This document shows, piece after piece, positions 7,827 to 16,454 of a DNA stretch of 64,000 nucleotides; position 1 is the stretch's first letter; each line of letters starts with the position of its first letter. Source of the stretch: Marivita sp051251565. GTDB taxonomy: Bacteria; Pseudomonadota; Alphaproteobacteria; Rhodobacterales; Rhodobacteraceae. The notes under the pieces were generated by a model. The model was not told the origin of the DNA and did no database searches. It saw nothing but the letters and a program-made list of their open reading frames with translations. Location of the stretch: the NCBI RefSeq assembly GCF_051251565.1, contig NZ_JBPOFB010000006.1, positions 124,001 to 188,000 on the forward strand. The letters are read 5' to 3'. The translations under genes were made by a program, and so were the position numbers.

Positions 7827-9386
7827 ATGACCGAAGCCATCACACGCAAACGCCGCAGCGGAGGTCGCTCTGGTCATGCCGTGCGACGTGGATCGTCCGT
7901 GATCGAACAGCTTCCTTGGTCGCTTCCTGTCAACATTGATCGCCCGACCGAACCACTCAGCCAAGAGGGGGTGCAGCGCATCCACGACACGGCGATGGTG
8001 ATTCTCGAAGAGCTGGGGATCGAGTTTCTGAACCCCAAGGCGGTGCAGATCCTGGGCGACGCGGGCTGTACAGTGACGGGCGAAAACGTCCGGATGGACA
8101 GGGATTTCGTTATGGAATGGGTGGGCAAGGCCCCGCCGTCCTTTACGATCACGCCGCGCAACCCGGCGCGCCAGATCACCGTTGGTGACGGGCATATCCT
8201 TTTTGGCAACGTGTCGTCACCGCCGAACTACTGGGACATGGAGGTCGGTCGCAAGGTGCCCGGCACCCGCGAGATGTGCCGCAATTTCCTTAAGTTGTCG
8301 CAATATTTCAACTGCATCCATTTCGTTGGTGGTTACCCGGTTGAACCCGTCGATGTGCATGCCAGCGTCCGGCATCTGGATGTGCTCTATGACAAGCTCA
8401 CGCTGACGGACAAGGTTGCCCATGCCTATTCGCTGGGCAAGGAGCGCGTCGAGGACGTGATGGAGATGGTGCGCATTGCGGGTGGATTGAGCCACGAAGA
8501 ATTCGAGGCCACGCCCCGGATGTATACGAACATCAACTCGACCTCACCGTTGAAGCATGACTATCCGATGATGGACGGCTGGATGCGCTGTGCCGCGCGC
8601 GGTCAGGGCTGTATTGTCACGCCGTTCACGCTGGCCGGGGCCATGGCTCCTGTGACAATGGCGGGGGCGGTTGCGCAATCGCTGGCCGAAGGGCTTAGCG
8701 CGATTGTGCTGGCCCAGATCATCCGTCCCGGCGCGCCCTGCGCCATTGGCACCTTCACATCAAATGTGGATATGAAATCCGGCGCGCCCGCCTTTGGCAC
8801 ACCCGAATACATGCGCGCGACGCAGATGACCGGCCAGATGGCGCGGTTCTATGGTCTGCCGCTGCGGTCGTCGGGGGTCTGTGCAGCGAACGTGCCGGAC
8901 GGTCAGGCGATGTGGGAAACCGAACACAGTCTGTGGGCGGCGATCCAGTCCGGCACGAACTTGGTGTACCATGCGGCAGGGTGGCTTGAGGGGGGACTGA
9001 TCGCCAGCCCCGAAAAGTTCGTCATGGATTGCGAGGTGATCCAGCAGATGATCCGTTATATGGATCCCGCGATCTGTGATGTGAGCGATGATGGTCTGGG
9101 CCTTGAAGCCATCCGCGAAGTGGGCAGCAATGGCCACTTCTTTGGCACCAAGCACACTCAGGAACGCTATACGACCGCATTCTACCAGCCGTTCTTGTCG
9201 GATTGGAAAAACTACGAGGCCTGGGAGGCTGCCGGGAGCGTCTGGACCGCCGAACGCGCGCATGTGGTGTACAAAGCGATCCTTGAAGAATTCGAAGCGC
9301 CGCCGATGGATGCAGCCATTCACGAAGAGCTGGCTGATTTCGTCGCGCGCCGCAAAGCCGAAGGCGGGGCACCGACAGATTTCTAA
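7827..9386 (+). CDS. MttB-family methyltransferase-like protein (non-pyrrolysine)
   Basis: 519 residues, matching the trimethylamine methyltransferase (MttB/COG5598) superfamily over its whole length. The reading frame has no in-frame TAG, so it is not a pyrrolysine enzyme and belongs with homologues such as glycine-betaine methyltransferases. Those enzymes transfer a methyl group to a corrinoid protein, but no corrinoid-binding or MtbA-type gene is nearby. The substrate may be a quaternary amine, which is an inference from the family. AGGAGACG precedes the ATG. Downstream lies the H-NOX-like gene after 68 bp. Confidence 0.85.
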   Translation: MTEAITRKRRSGGRSGHAVRRGSSVIEQLPWSLPVNIDRPTEPLSQEGVQRIHDTAMVILEELGIEFLNPKAVQILGDAGCTVTGENVRMDRDFVMEWVGKAPPSFTITPRNPARQITVGDGHILFGNVSSPPNYWDMEVGRKVPGTREMCRNFLKLSQYFNCIHFVGGYPVEPVDVHASVRHLDVLYDKLTLTDKVAHAYSLGKERVEDVMEMVRIAGGLSHEEFEATPRMYTNINSTSPLKHDYPMMDGWMRCAARGQGCIVTPFTLAGAMAPVTMAGAVAQSLAEGLSAIVLAQIIRPGAPCAIGTFTSNVDMKSGAPAFGTPEYMRATQMTGQMARFYGLPLRSSGVCAANVPDGQAMWETEHSLWAAIQSGTNLVYHAAGWLEGGLIASPEKFVMDCEVIQQMIRYMDPAICDVSDDGLGLEAIREVGSNGHFFGTKHTQERYTTAFYQPFLSDWKNYEAWEAAGSVWTAERAHVVYKAILEEFEAPPMDAAIHEELADFVARRKAEGGAPTDF

Positions 9387-9454
9387 ACTTTGACAGGTTT
9401 GCCGATTGTTAAGGTCGTCATGCCAATCTGCGCGGTGAAGCAAAGGCGCAGAAC

Positions 9455-10054
9455 ATGCATGGTTTGATTTTTCGGACGGTTGAGGCGTTCATCTCGGATG
9501 GGTTTGGGGCGGATGTCTGGGCAAAGGCTGTGGCTTTGGCCGAACTGGATGTCACCTCGTTCGAGGCGATGCTGCAATATGATGCGGCCTACTTTCCAAT
9601 GCTGTTGAGCGGTTGCGCGCAGGTGCTTGATCGGTCTGAGGCTGTTATTCTTGAAGACGTCGGCACCTATCTGATCACGCATCAGAATCACGCATCGGTT
9701 CGCCGCCTCATGCGATTCGGCGGTGATACCTTTTCCGAATTGATGCATGCGTTGGATGATCTTCCCGGGCGCACCCGTTTGGCTGTGTCCGGTTTAGATC
9801 TTCCGCAAATCTGCGTGCGCGAACCCATCCCCCACCACTTTACGATACAATGTCAGGGACGGCCTGTTGGCTTTGGGCATGTTCTTGTCGGGTTGCTGCG
9901 GGCGATGGCGGATGATTACGGCACGCTTGCGGTGCTGGATCACCAAGGCATCCGTGACGGCGCAGAGATCATTGATGTCCGGGTGGTTGAGGCATTTTTT
10001 GCCGAGGATCGGGGGTTTTCACTGGCCGATGCAGGCAGGGGTGAAACGCCATGA
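9455..10054 (+). CDS. H-NOX-like protein lacking the usual haem ligand
   Basis: 199 residues with the H-NOX (haem NO-binding) fold signature: MHGLIFRTVEAF at the start, VWAKA near 21, and EDVGTYLI near 67-74. The helix that normally carries the proximal haem His (position about 102-103) reads LDDLPGRTRLAV, with Pro104 where the His is expected. The YxSxR haem-propionate motif is also absent; the region reads IQCQGRPVGFG. A nearby His98 could be an alternative, but alignment does not favour it. The stop overlaps the start of a cyclase that has an H-NOX-associated domain, so the two surely work together. It may sense something other than haem-bound NO (inference). Confidence 0.8.
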   Translation: MHGLIFRTVEAFISDGFGADVWAKAVALAELDVTSFEAMLQYDAAYFPMLLSGCAQVLDRSEAVILEDVGTYLITHQNHASVRRLMRFGGDTFSELMHALDDLPGRTRLAVSGLDLPQICVREPIPHHFTIQCQGRPVGFGHVLVGLLRAMADDYGTLAVLDHQGIRDGAEIIDVRVVEAFFAEDRGFSLADAGRGETP

Positions 10055-11064
10055 TCCCGGCATTGACCCTTTTGGGGCTGCTGCGCCCGTTGCATGTCTG
10101 CGTCGGCATGACCGGGCATATCGGTCAGGTTGGGGTCAGCGTTGCAAAACTGGGCGCAGGGTGTCTGACCGGGACGCGGTTTCTCGAAACCTTCGAAATC
10201 CTGCGGCCCGCTCAGCCGTCCGACATGGGCGGCCTGCGTGCCTTGGCGGGACAGGTTCTCAAACTTAGGTTGCGGGCAGAGCCGGGTATCATCTTGCGGG
10301 GGCTGGTGGTCGACGACCAAGCGGGCGGCGTGATCGTGGATATGTCCTTTGGCATTGCGGTGGTGGATGCCGTGCAGCATTTTGGTCTGACCGCCCGCGA
10401 TTTTGCCCCCAGCGATCTGGCGGTTGAGCTTTTGTTCCTGCAAGAAGCGAAATCAAGTGCGATGGCCGCGTCTTTCAGCCTGAATTCCCGGTTGAACGGC
10501 GCGCGACTTGCGGCGGAAACCGAAGCCATGACCGATGGCCTGACGGGGCTGCACAACCGCCGAGCGCTGGAAAGTGCAATGGCGCGCCTTGGCCAATCGG
10601 ATACCGAATATGCTGTGCTCAACTTGGATCTGGATCGGTTCAAACAGGTGAATGACACAATGGGTCATGCCGTTGGGGACGCGGTGCTGCTGCGTGTGGC
10701 GACAGCTATGCGCGCGCAGACCCGGCAAGACGATCTTTTGGTCCGTGCGGGAGGCGATGAATTCGTGATTGTCTGTCCGGGTCTTGATGATCGGACGCGC
10801 CTGAATGATCTCTCGGCGTCTTTGATCCAAGCCGTGTCAGCCCCCATGCAGATCGATGGACAGGATGTTGCAGTGGGGGCCAGTATCGGTATTGCGGTTT
10901 CCCAATCCGAGGCGCGCGTTGACCCCGAAACCCTGATCGCCCGCGCGGATGTGGCGCTTTACGCGGCCAAACGGTCTGGGCGCGGGCAACATGTGTTCTG
11001 GTCCCCGGCGATGGGGCAGAGCTTGTCCGAGCTCGAATTGCCCGAAGCGACGACGCAAGCCTAG
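10051..11064 (+). CDS. HNOBA-GGDEF diguanylate cyclase
   Basis: 337 residues. The N-terminal part, about 1-130, resembles the H-NOX-associated (HNOBA) domain (PLHVCVGMTGHIGQVG, FLETFEILRP), followed by a short helical linker and a GGDEF domain. The active site is GGDEF (234-238), with the inhibitory site RQDD (225-228) five residues upstream, so activity and feedback control by cyclic-di-GMP are expected. No EAL domain. The ATGA overlap with the H-NOX-like gene shows tight coupling; the partner protein probably controls cyclase output. Confidence 0.88.
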   Translation: MIPALTLLGLLRPLHVCVGMTGHIGQVGVSVAKLGAGCLTGTRFLETFEILRPAQPSDMGGLRALAGQVLKLRLRAEPGIILRGLVVDDQAGGVIVDMSFGIAVVDAVQHFGLTARDFAPSDLAVELLFLQEAKSSAMAASFSLNSRLNGARLAAETEAMTDGLTGLHNRRALESAMARLGQSDTEYAVLNLDLDRFKQVNDTMGHAVGDAVLLRVATAMRAQTRQDDLLVRAGGDEFVIVCPGLDDRTRLNDLSASLIQAVSAPMQIDGQDVAVGASIGIAVSQSEARVDPETLIARADVALYAAKRSGRGQHVFWSPAMGQSLSELELPEATTQA

Positions 11065-11113
11065 GGATCGACGGCTCTTGAAACCCAAAGACCCGTGGCG
11101 CAAGGTTGCTGGC

Positions 11114-12481
11114 ATGGGCTTTGTTCTCCGCCTCGTTTTGCTTTTGAACCTGTCTGCCGTCACCATGATCGCAGAGCCCCTGTATGCGCAGGCCACGGAT
11201 CAACCCACTGGTCCCATCACTGTTGATGACAGTGCGGACCAAGACGCGGCCATTGCGCGGCGCATCCGCGAAATCCTGACCGAACTGGACGGTTATGAAG
11301 ATGTCACAGTCACTGTCAATTCGGGCATCGTGACCCTGCAGGGCACCGCGCTTGATGGCGCGGCGTTGACCCGCCTGAACGAGATTTCGGGACGGGTGCA
11401 AGGTGTCGTGACCATTCAGAACGATGTGCAGGAAACCACCGATGTTGTAAGGCGTCTGGATCCGGCCATTGAACGGTTTCGGACCCGATCTGAACAGCTC
11501 ATCAATTATCTGCCTTTGGCCGGCATAGGTATTGCAGCCTTCGCGCTGGTGGTAGCGGTTGGATATCTGATCGCTGGGCTGCGTCGCCCTTGGGACAGGC
11601 TTGCGCCGAATGCGTTCATTGCCGACATCTACCGTCAGGTGATCCGCATTGCGTTCATCCTGGGCGGGCTGGTGATTGCGCTTGATATTCTTGGGGCTGC
11701 CGCGCTGTTGTCGACCATCCTTGGCGCGGCCGGGATCATCGGCCTCGCCATCGGGTTTGCGGTGCGCGACACGGTCGAAAATTTTATCGCGTCGATCATG
11801 CTGTCGATTCGCCAGCCCTTTCGCCCGAATGATCAGGTCGAGATTGAGGGGGATATCGGCAAGGTCATTCGCCTGACCAGCCGCGCGACAATCCTGTTGA
11901 GCTTTGACGGGAATCACATTCGCATCCCAAATTCGACTGTCTTCAAAAGCCGGATCGTTAATTACACGCGCAATGACGAACGCCGCTTCGTGATCAGCCT
12001 TGGTGTGGCCTATGATACGGACTTTGCCCGCGCGCAGGATCTTGCTCTGCAAACCGTGTCGTCGCTGCCCTTTGTGATCCACGAACCGGCGCCGGCGGTG
12101 TGGATCGAAACACTGGGTGACAGCGCTGTGATCCTTCAGGTCGCGGGCTGGATCAGACAGCATGAAACCTCATATCTTAAAGCGCGCAGCGAGGCGTGGC
12201 GACTGTGTATGGCAGCGTTTGATCAGGCGGGTATTGTCATGCCGGAAACCACTTTGCGCGTTGTCGGGGTCGGTGATGGTGCCATCGCGCCCGTGCCAGA
12301 GCTCAGCGAAGTTCCTGCTGTTCAAACAGCAAGATTGGATGCGGCAGCGGTGGCTGCCGTTGCGGCATCCGTGGGCGATGTTGAGGCCGCGATGGACAAG
12401 GAATTGGAGCGCATCGTGGCCACCGAACGGGCCGAAAAACAGGGGAATGATCTTCTCAAGAAAGATGCCTTGGAAGAGTGA
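11114..12481 (+). CDS. Mechanosensitive channel of the MscS family with BON domain
   Basis: About 455 residues. A signal peptide (VLRLVLLLNLSAV, cleavage near LYAQA) is followed by a periplasmic BON domain (about 40-115, including VTVNSGIVTLQGTA), several transmembrane segments, the glycine/alanine-rich pore helix LGAAGIIGLAIGFAVRD, and the cytoplasmic MscS beta domain. It should release solutes during hypo-osmotic shock. The start chosen follows AAGG at good spacing; a TTG 36 bases upstream would give a longer, more charged signal peptide. The C-terminal tail is Ala- and Glu-rich. It lies 49 bp after the cyclase. Confidence 0.9.
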   Translation: MGFVLRLVLLLNLSAVTMIAEPLYAQATDQPTGPITVDDSADQDAAIARRIREILTELDGYEDVTVTVNSGIVTLQGTALDGAALTRLNEISGRVQGVVTIQNDVQETTDVVRRLDPAIERFRTRSEQLINYLPLAGIGIAAFALVVAVGYLIAGLRRPWDRLAPNAFIADIYRQVIRIAFILGGLVIALDILGAAALLSTILGAAGIIGLAIGFAVRDTVENFIASIMLSIRQPFRPNDQVEIEGDIGKVIRLTSRATILLSFDGNHIRIPNSTVFKSRIVNYTRNDERRFVISLGVAYDTDFARAQDLALQTVSSLPFVIHEPAPAVWIETLGDSAVILQVAGWIRQHETSYLKARSEAWRLCMAAFDQAGIVMPETTLRVVGVGDGAIAPVPELSEVPAVQTARLDAAAVAAVAASVGDVEAAMDKELERIVATERAEKQGNDLLKKDALEE

Positions 12482-12545
12482 GTGATTTTTCGGTTTTAGG
12501 GGTCTTGATCCCGCCACCGTAGCGGCGTAGACAGCGCCCCACAGT

Positions 12546-12620
12546 TGGGGTGTAGCCAAGTGGTAAGGCAACGGTTTTTGGTACCGTGTACCGTAGGTTC
12601 GAATCCTACCACCCCAGCCA
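12546..12620 (+). tRNA. tRNA-Gln (anticodon TTG)
   Basis: A full cloverleaf can be drawn: acceptor stem TGGGGTG pairs with CACCCCA, the D loop contains AGTGGTAAGGC, the anticodon loop is TTTTGGT within CGGT/ACCG, the T arm contains GGTTCGAATCC, and an encoded CCA closes the 3' end. The anticodon TTG reads CAA/CAG glutamine codons. No integrase or attachment-site remnant is visible beside it. Confidence 0.96.
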
Positions 12621-12767
12621 GTTTTCATAAAATGACCAAAGTTTCTTGAAACGCCTTCGGTCGATCAACCGGCTCGCCTGGATATGGCGTTTTTGGCCAA
12701 GCCACCTGGGACTGGGCGGCAATGATGTCTTGAGATGTCACGCCAGGGGTTAAACCCGCGCAGTCGG

Positions 12768-14195
12768 TCAGCCCCGCAGCACCGTGATCCGCGCGCGCAG
12801 TCCGGTTCTCCCGTTTTCAAAACTCAGGCTGCCGCCGTGTAGGGCGGCGATGGTGGCAACGATAGACAGGCCAAGGCCATGCCCGTTGATATAGCTGGTG
12901 TTTTCGCCCCGCTCGAACGGCGCGATCAGGGCATCGATGTCTTCTGCTGATGTCTCTGATCCATCGTCCTCAATGATGATTGTCGCCGTGCGCGCGTCGG
13001 TTTCAAGCTCAAGTCGCGCGCTACGTCCGTATTTCAGTGCGTTGTCGATCAGGTTCGTGATGGCCCGTTCCAGCGCAATTGGCCGACCGTTGATGATGAT
13101 CTGGCGTCCCGCCGCAACCACGCTTTGGCCGGGCCGGGAGATGAACAGCGACCGCCCGCCCTGAACGACCACGTCTTTTTGTGGGGTCAGGGATACAGGT
13201 TCGCTGACATCCTGATAGTCTGATACGATCGTTTCGACGAGCGCGTTCAGTGACAGTTTTCGAGGCGCTTCGGCGTTCATTTCGGTGCGGGTATAGGTCA
13301 GCGCACTTTCAATGATTCCGGTCATGGAATCGATGTCGGATTCAAGCTTTTTGCGCAGGGTTTCATCCTGAATCAGCGCAGTGCGCAGCCGGAGCCGTGT
13401 GGCGGGGGTGCCAAGGTCGTGGCTCACGCTGGATAGGACCGCAGCGCGATTGGCGAGCTGCGTGCGTTCGGCCTCAAGAAACGCATTGAGCGATGCCACG
13501 ATATCGCGCAATTCTCTCGGCCCCGTCGCCTCATAACTGTCCGGGCCCCCAAAGCGGCGGTTGCTGAACGCCTGTGCGAAGGTGTCAAAGGCCTGCGTGG
13601 TGTTGCCGATATGGGTGACCAACGCGCCGACCGCGATCAGGGCAAGCAGAACCGCGATCAGCCGCAGGTCATGGGGGGCGGCATCGCAGCCCCAAACGAC
13701 GCTCCCATCTATGCGCTGCCACGGCCCATCGCCATATCGGGCGAACAGCACCGGATCGCTGCAATAGGTGGCGAACAGCCGGGTCAACGCTGCAAGCTGC
13801 GCTGACGCGCTGGGCACTTTGTCGGCCTCAATATCCGCCACCGGATAGCGCAGAACATCCGACACCGCGCCGAGGCGCAAACCGCTTTCGGTGCCTTGCA
13901 GCGACAGCACGGTCACGTAGGCGGGGTGCGGCGTGTTGGAAATCCGTTCGAATTTTCCGCTTTCCGCCAAGACTGCATCTGGTTCTGAGACCGGGCGGAT
14001 GGTGATGCCGGGGTAGGTGGTCTGCCCGGTGCGCAAAGCCTCGTAGGTCATCAGACCGGCGTTTTGCGCGTTAGCAAGGTGAGTTGCCCACGATTTGGAC
14101 GCCTGAAACCAAACCGCTGTGCACAGTGCGCTTGTGACCATAGCAATGGCCACCCAGACCAAGGCCAGTGTGCGCAGCCGGATCGCACGCATCAT
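12768..14195 (-). CDS. Sensor histidine kinase, probably sugar-responsive
   Basis: 475 residues. An N-terminal transmembrane helix (10-30) and a second near 178-196 bracket a periplasmic sensor domain of about 145 residues. A HAMP-like linker leads to the dimerisation helix with phospho-accepting His259 (SSVSHDLGTPATRLRLR) and an HATPase domain with N box (NLIDNALKYG), G1 (IEDDGSE) and G2 (GHGLGLS). The start overlaps the stop of the response-regulator gene upstream. The divergent sugar ABC importer suggests it senses that sugar or its binding protein, by analogy with GltS/GtrS systems (inference). Confidence 0.9.
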   Translation of the reverse strand: MMRAIRLRTLALVWVAIAMVTSALCTAVWFQASKSWATHLANAQNAGLMTYEALRTGQTTYPGITIRPVSEPDAVLAESGKFERISNTPHPAYVTVLSLQGTESGLRLGAVSDVLRYPVADIEADKVPSASAQLAALTRLFATYCSDPVLFARYGDGPWQRIDGSVVWGCDAAPHDLRLIAVLLALIAVGALVTHIGNTTQAFDTFAQAFSNRRFGGPDSYEATGPRELRDIVASLNAFLEAERTQLANRAAVLSSVSHDLGTPATRLRLRTALIQDETLRKKLESDIDSMTGIIESALTYTRTEMNAEAPRKLSLNALVETIVSDYQDVSEPVSLTPQKDVVVQGGRSLFISRPGQSVVAAGRQIIINGRPIALERAITNLIDNALKYGRSARLELETDARTATIIIEDDGSETSAEDIDALIAPFERGENTSYINGHGLGLSIVATIAALHGGSLSFENGRTGLRARITVLRG

Positions 14196-14929
14196 CCTCC
14201 GTCCTCTGCTTTCACGTCGGCGGCAAAAACATAACCGACGCCGCGTTCGGTGCGGATCATTTCGGGCGATTTGGGGTCAGGTTCGATCTTGGAGCGAAGC
14301 CGCCCGACCAGCACGTCAATGGCGCGACCTGTTGCGTCGGGTTGATCCTGATCGCCGGTAACATCAAGGGCGGTGGCGATTTCCTGTCGGGTCAGTGGGA
14401 TGTGTGGGTTGGCCAGCAACACCTTCAACAGCGCGGTCTCGCGGCGGGACAGCGACACCTGATAGCCGTCCGGGGATCGCACTTCGTCTTGTTTGCCATC
14501 ATAGACCCAACCGCCAAAGGTGAAGGTCTGAATCCTGCGTCGGTATATCAGCGATGAGGACCTCCGCGCCCGGGACAGCACCGCCCGCACCCGTGCGAGC
14601 AGCAATTCGGGATTGAACGGCTTGGCCACGTAATCGTCCGCGCCAGTCTCGTATCCGGCCATGCGCTGATGATCGGCTGACAGGGCAGAGACCATGATGA
14701 TCGGCACGTCGTGATCGCGTCGCAGGGTTTTGCAAATTTCAAGCCCGCTTTCATCGCCCAGCATGACATCGAGCAAAACAAGGTCAATGCGGGCGTCTTC
14801 GAGGTGACGGTGGACCTCGGCCTCGGTTGCGGCGGGTAGGGCGATACAGCCGTTCTGCCGCAGATATTGGCTCATCATCTGACGCATGTCGGGGTCGTCA
14901 TCGACCACAAGGATTCTTGGAATCGCCAC
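14192..14929 (-). CDS. OmpR/PhoB-family response regulator
   Basis: 245 residues from a GTG start that follows GGAAGAG; a longer in-frame ATG form would add 47 residues of unconvincing sequence. The receiver domain has the acidic pair (VVDDDPD), phospho-accepting Asp54 (LLDVMLG) and the conserved Lys in AKPF. The C-terminal winged helix includes LSRRETALLKVLL and IRTERGVGYVF. It is coupled to the kinase gene and divergent from the sugar transporter, with direct repeats suited to OmpR-type binding in the shared promoter region. Confidence 0.93.
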   Translation of the reverse strand: MAIPRILVVDDDPDMRQMMSQYLRQNGCIALPAATEAEVHRHLEDARIDLVLLDVMLGDESGLEICKTLRRDHDVPIIMVSALSADHQRMAGYETGADDYVAKPFNPELLLARVRAVLSRARRSSSLIYRRRIQTFTFGGWVYDGKQDEVRSPDGYQVSLSRRETALLKVLLANPHIPLTRQEIATALDVTGDQDQPDATGRAIDVLVGRLRSKIEPDPKSPEMIRTERGVGYVFAADVKAEDGG

Positions 14930-14981
14930 CTGTCGCTCTCTTCCCGTCGCGGCGCATCGCGCTGCTGCCCCGATCCTTGTA

Positions 14982-15040
14982 TGTAACAACAGGAAACGAA
15001 ATCCCGTCCAGTGTAACAGCGTGTAACGAGAGTGTGAAAA
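14982..15040. promoter_or_regulatory. TGTAAC direct repeats, candidate response-regulator sites
   Basis: TGTAAC occurs three times on the plus strand, at 14982, 15012 and 15022. The last two are exactly 10 bp apart, and the first is 30 bp away, so all three lie on one DNA face. A weaker copy, TGTGAA, follows at about 15033. Tandem repeats of one helical turn are typical of OmpR-family regulators. The cluster lies between the divergent regulator and transporter genes. Confidence 0.5.
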
Positions 15041-15155
15041 ATCTGCATCCGGTTTTGGAAAACCCGCCATGACGTGATTGCAATGCTCAGGCCAGTTTCG
15101 TCAAACATGTACACCTGATGTCCAAAGTGGCACAGAGTTTGGGAGGACTATACAC

Positions 15156-16397
15156 ATGAAATCCGTATTTTTTGGCGCTGTCTCCGCCACCGCACTTATC
15201 GCATCTGTAGGTCACGCAGAGCCTCAGGCAGAAGTTCTGCATTGGTGGACATCCGGCGGTGAGGCCAAATCGGTTGCCGTGCTGCAAGAAGAATTCGCCG
15301 CTCAGGGTGGCACATGGACCGATATGCCCGTCGCTGGTGGCGGTGGTGATGCCGCGATGACCGCGTTGCGTGCGCGCGTGCTTTCGGGCAACGCGCCGAC
15401 GGCTGTGCAACTCAAGGGCCCGGCGATCCAGGAATGGTACGAAGAGGGCGTTCTGGCCGACATTTCAGCCGTGGCCGAAGCGCAGGGCTGGGCCGATGTT
15501 CTGCCCGCGTCCATCGCGGGTCACATGCAGTGCGAAGGCACATGGTGTGCAGCCCCTGTGAACGTTCACCGCGTTGACTGGATCTGGGCAAATGCCGACG
15601 TGCTTGAAGCCAACGGCATCGAGATGCCCAACACATGGGACGAATTCAACGCCGCTGCTGAAAAGCTTCAAGCTGCTGGTATCATCCCGCTCGCCCATGG
15701 TGGTCAGTCTTGGCAGGACGCAACCGTTTTTGAGGCGGTCGCGCTTGGCGTTCTTGGGGCAGACGGGTTCCGCAAGGCATTTGTCGATCTCGACATGGAC
15801 ACGCTCAAATCTGACGAGATGAAAGCCGTCTTTGACCAGATGCGCACCATGCGCGGCTATGTCGATGACAATTTCTCTGGTCGTGACTGGAACCTTGCCA
15901 CAGCGATGGTCATGAACGGCGAAGCGGCGTTCCAGATCATGGGCGATTGGGCCAAGGGCGAGTTCATGGCCGCGGGCAAAGTGCCGGGCGAAGATTTCCT
16001 GTGCGCGTCGGTTCCGGGTGATGGCTTTCTCTACAACGTGGACAGCTTTGCCATGTTCACTGTCGATGGTGACGACAAGAAAGCCGGGCAAGACCTGCTG
16101 GCGGAATTGATCGTCGGTCAGAACTTCCAGAAGGTGTTCAACCTCAACAAAGGGTCGATCCCGGCGCGCACCGACGTGTCACTGGACGAGTTCGACAGCT
16201 GTGCACACCTGTCCGCCAAGGATATGACGGAAAGCTCGGACAACGGCTCTCTCCTGCCCAGCTATGCCCATGGCATGGCGCTGCGCGGTGCGCAGGCCGG
16301 TGCAATCACCGATGTTGTGACGGCACATTTCAACTCTGACATGTCGTCGGACGATGCCGTCAACATGCTGGTCGACGCCGTCACCAACAGCATGTAA
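15156..16397 (+). CDS. Sugar ABC transporter substrate-binding protein
   Basis: 413 residues with a signal peptide (FGAVSATALIASVGHA) and the extracytoplasmic solute-binding fold of family 1 (VLHWWTSGGEAKSV at the mature N-terminus, FQIMGDWAKGEF near two-thirds). It is closest in character to the glucose/mannose-binding GtsA group, though sugar specificity is inferred. A strong ribosome site (GGGAGGA) precedes the ATG. It is the first gene of a four-gene importer and is separated from the permeases by a stable hairpin that probably keeps its expression higher. Confidence 0.9.
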   Translation: MKSVFFGAVSATALIASVGHAEPQAEVLHWWTSGGEAKSVAVLQEEFAAQGGTWTDMPVAGGGGDAAMTALRARVLSGNAPTAVQLKGPAIQEWYEEGVLADISAVAEAQGWADVLPASIAGHMQCEGTWCAAPVNVHRVDWIWANADVLEANGIEMPNTWDEFNAAAEKLQAAGIIPLAHGGQSWQDATVFEAVALGVLGADGFRKAFVDLDMDTLKSDEMKAVFDQMRTMRGYVDDNFSGRDWNLATAMVMNGEAAFQIMGDWAKGEFMAAGKVPGEDFLCASVPGDGFLYNVDSFAMFTVDGDDKKAGQDLLAELIVGQNFQKVFNLNKGSIPARTDVSLDEFDSCAHLSAKDMTESSDNGSLLPSYAHGMALRGAQAGAITDVVTAHFNSDMSSDDAVNMLVDAVTNSM

Positions 16398-16406
16398 CCG
16401 CAACCT

Positions 16407-16435
16407 CCCGCCCCAAAGCACCCGCTTGGGGCGGG
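16407..16435 (+). terminator. Intra-operon hairpin after the binding-protein gene
   Basis: Perfect 10-bp stem CCCGCCCCAA / TTGGGGCGGG with a 9-base loop, followed by ACTTT rather than a long T tract. This position, between binding-protein and permease genes, is typical of partial terminators or mRNA-stabilising hairpins. Confidence 0.7.
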
Positions 16436-16454
16436 ACTTTCAGGGACAGATCCA

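Noticed and set aside
10706..12163. Long open frame on the minus strand (485 codons) opposite the cyclase and MscS genes
   Set aside because: It is the shadow of two well-supported genes on the plus strand and shows no recognisable domain.
12546..12767. tRNA-Gln as a possible integration site
   Set aside because: No integrase, no repeated 3' end of the tRNA and no change in gene type on either side.
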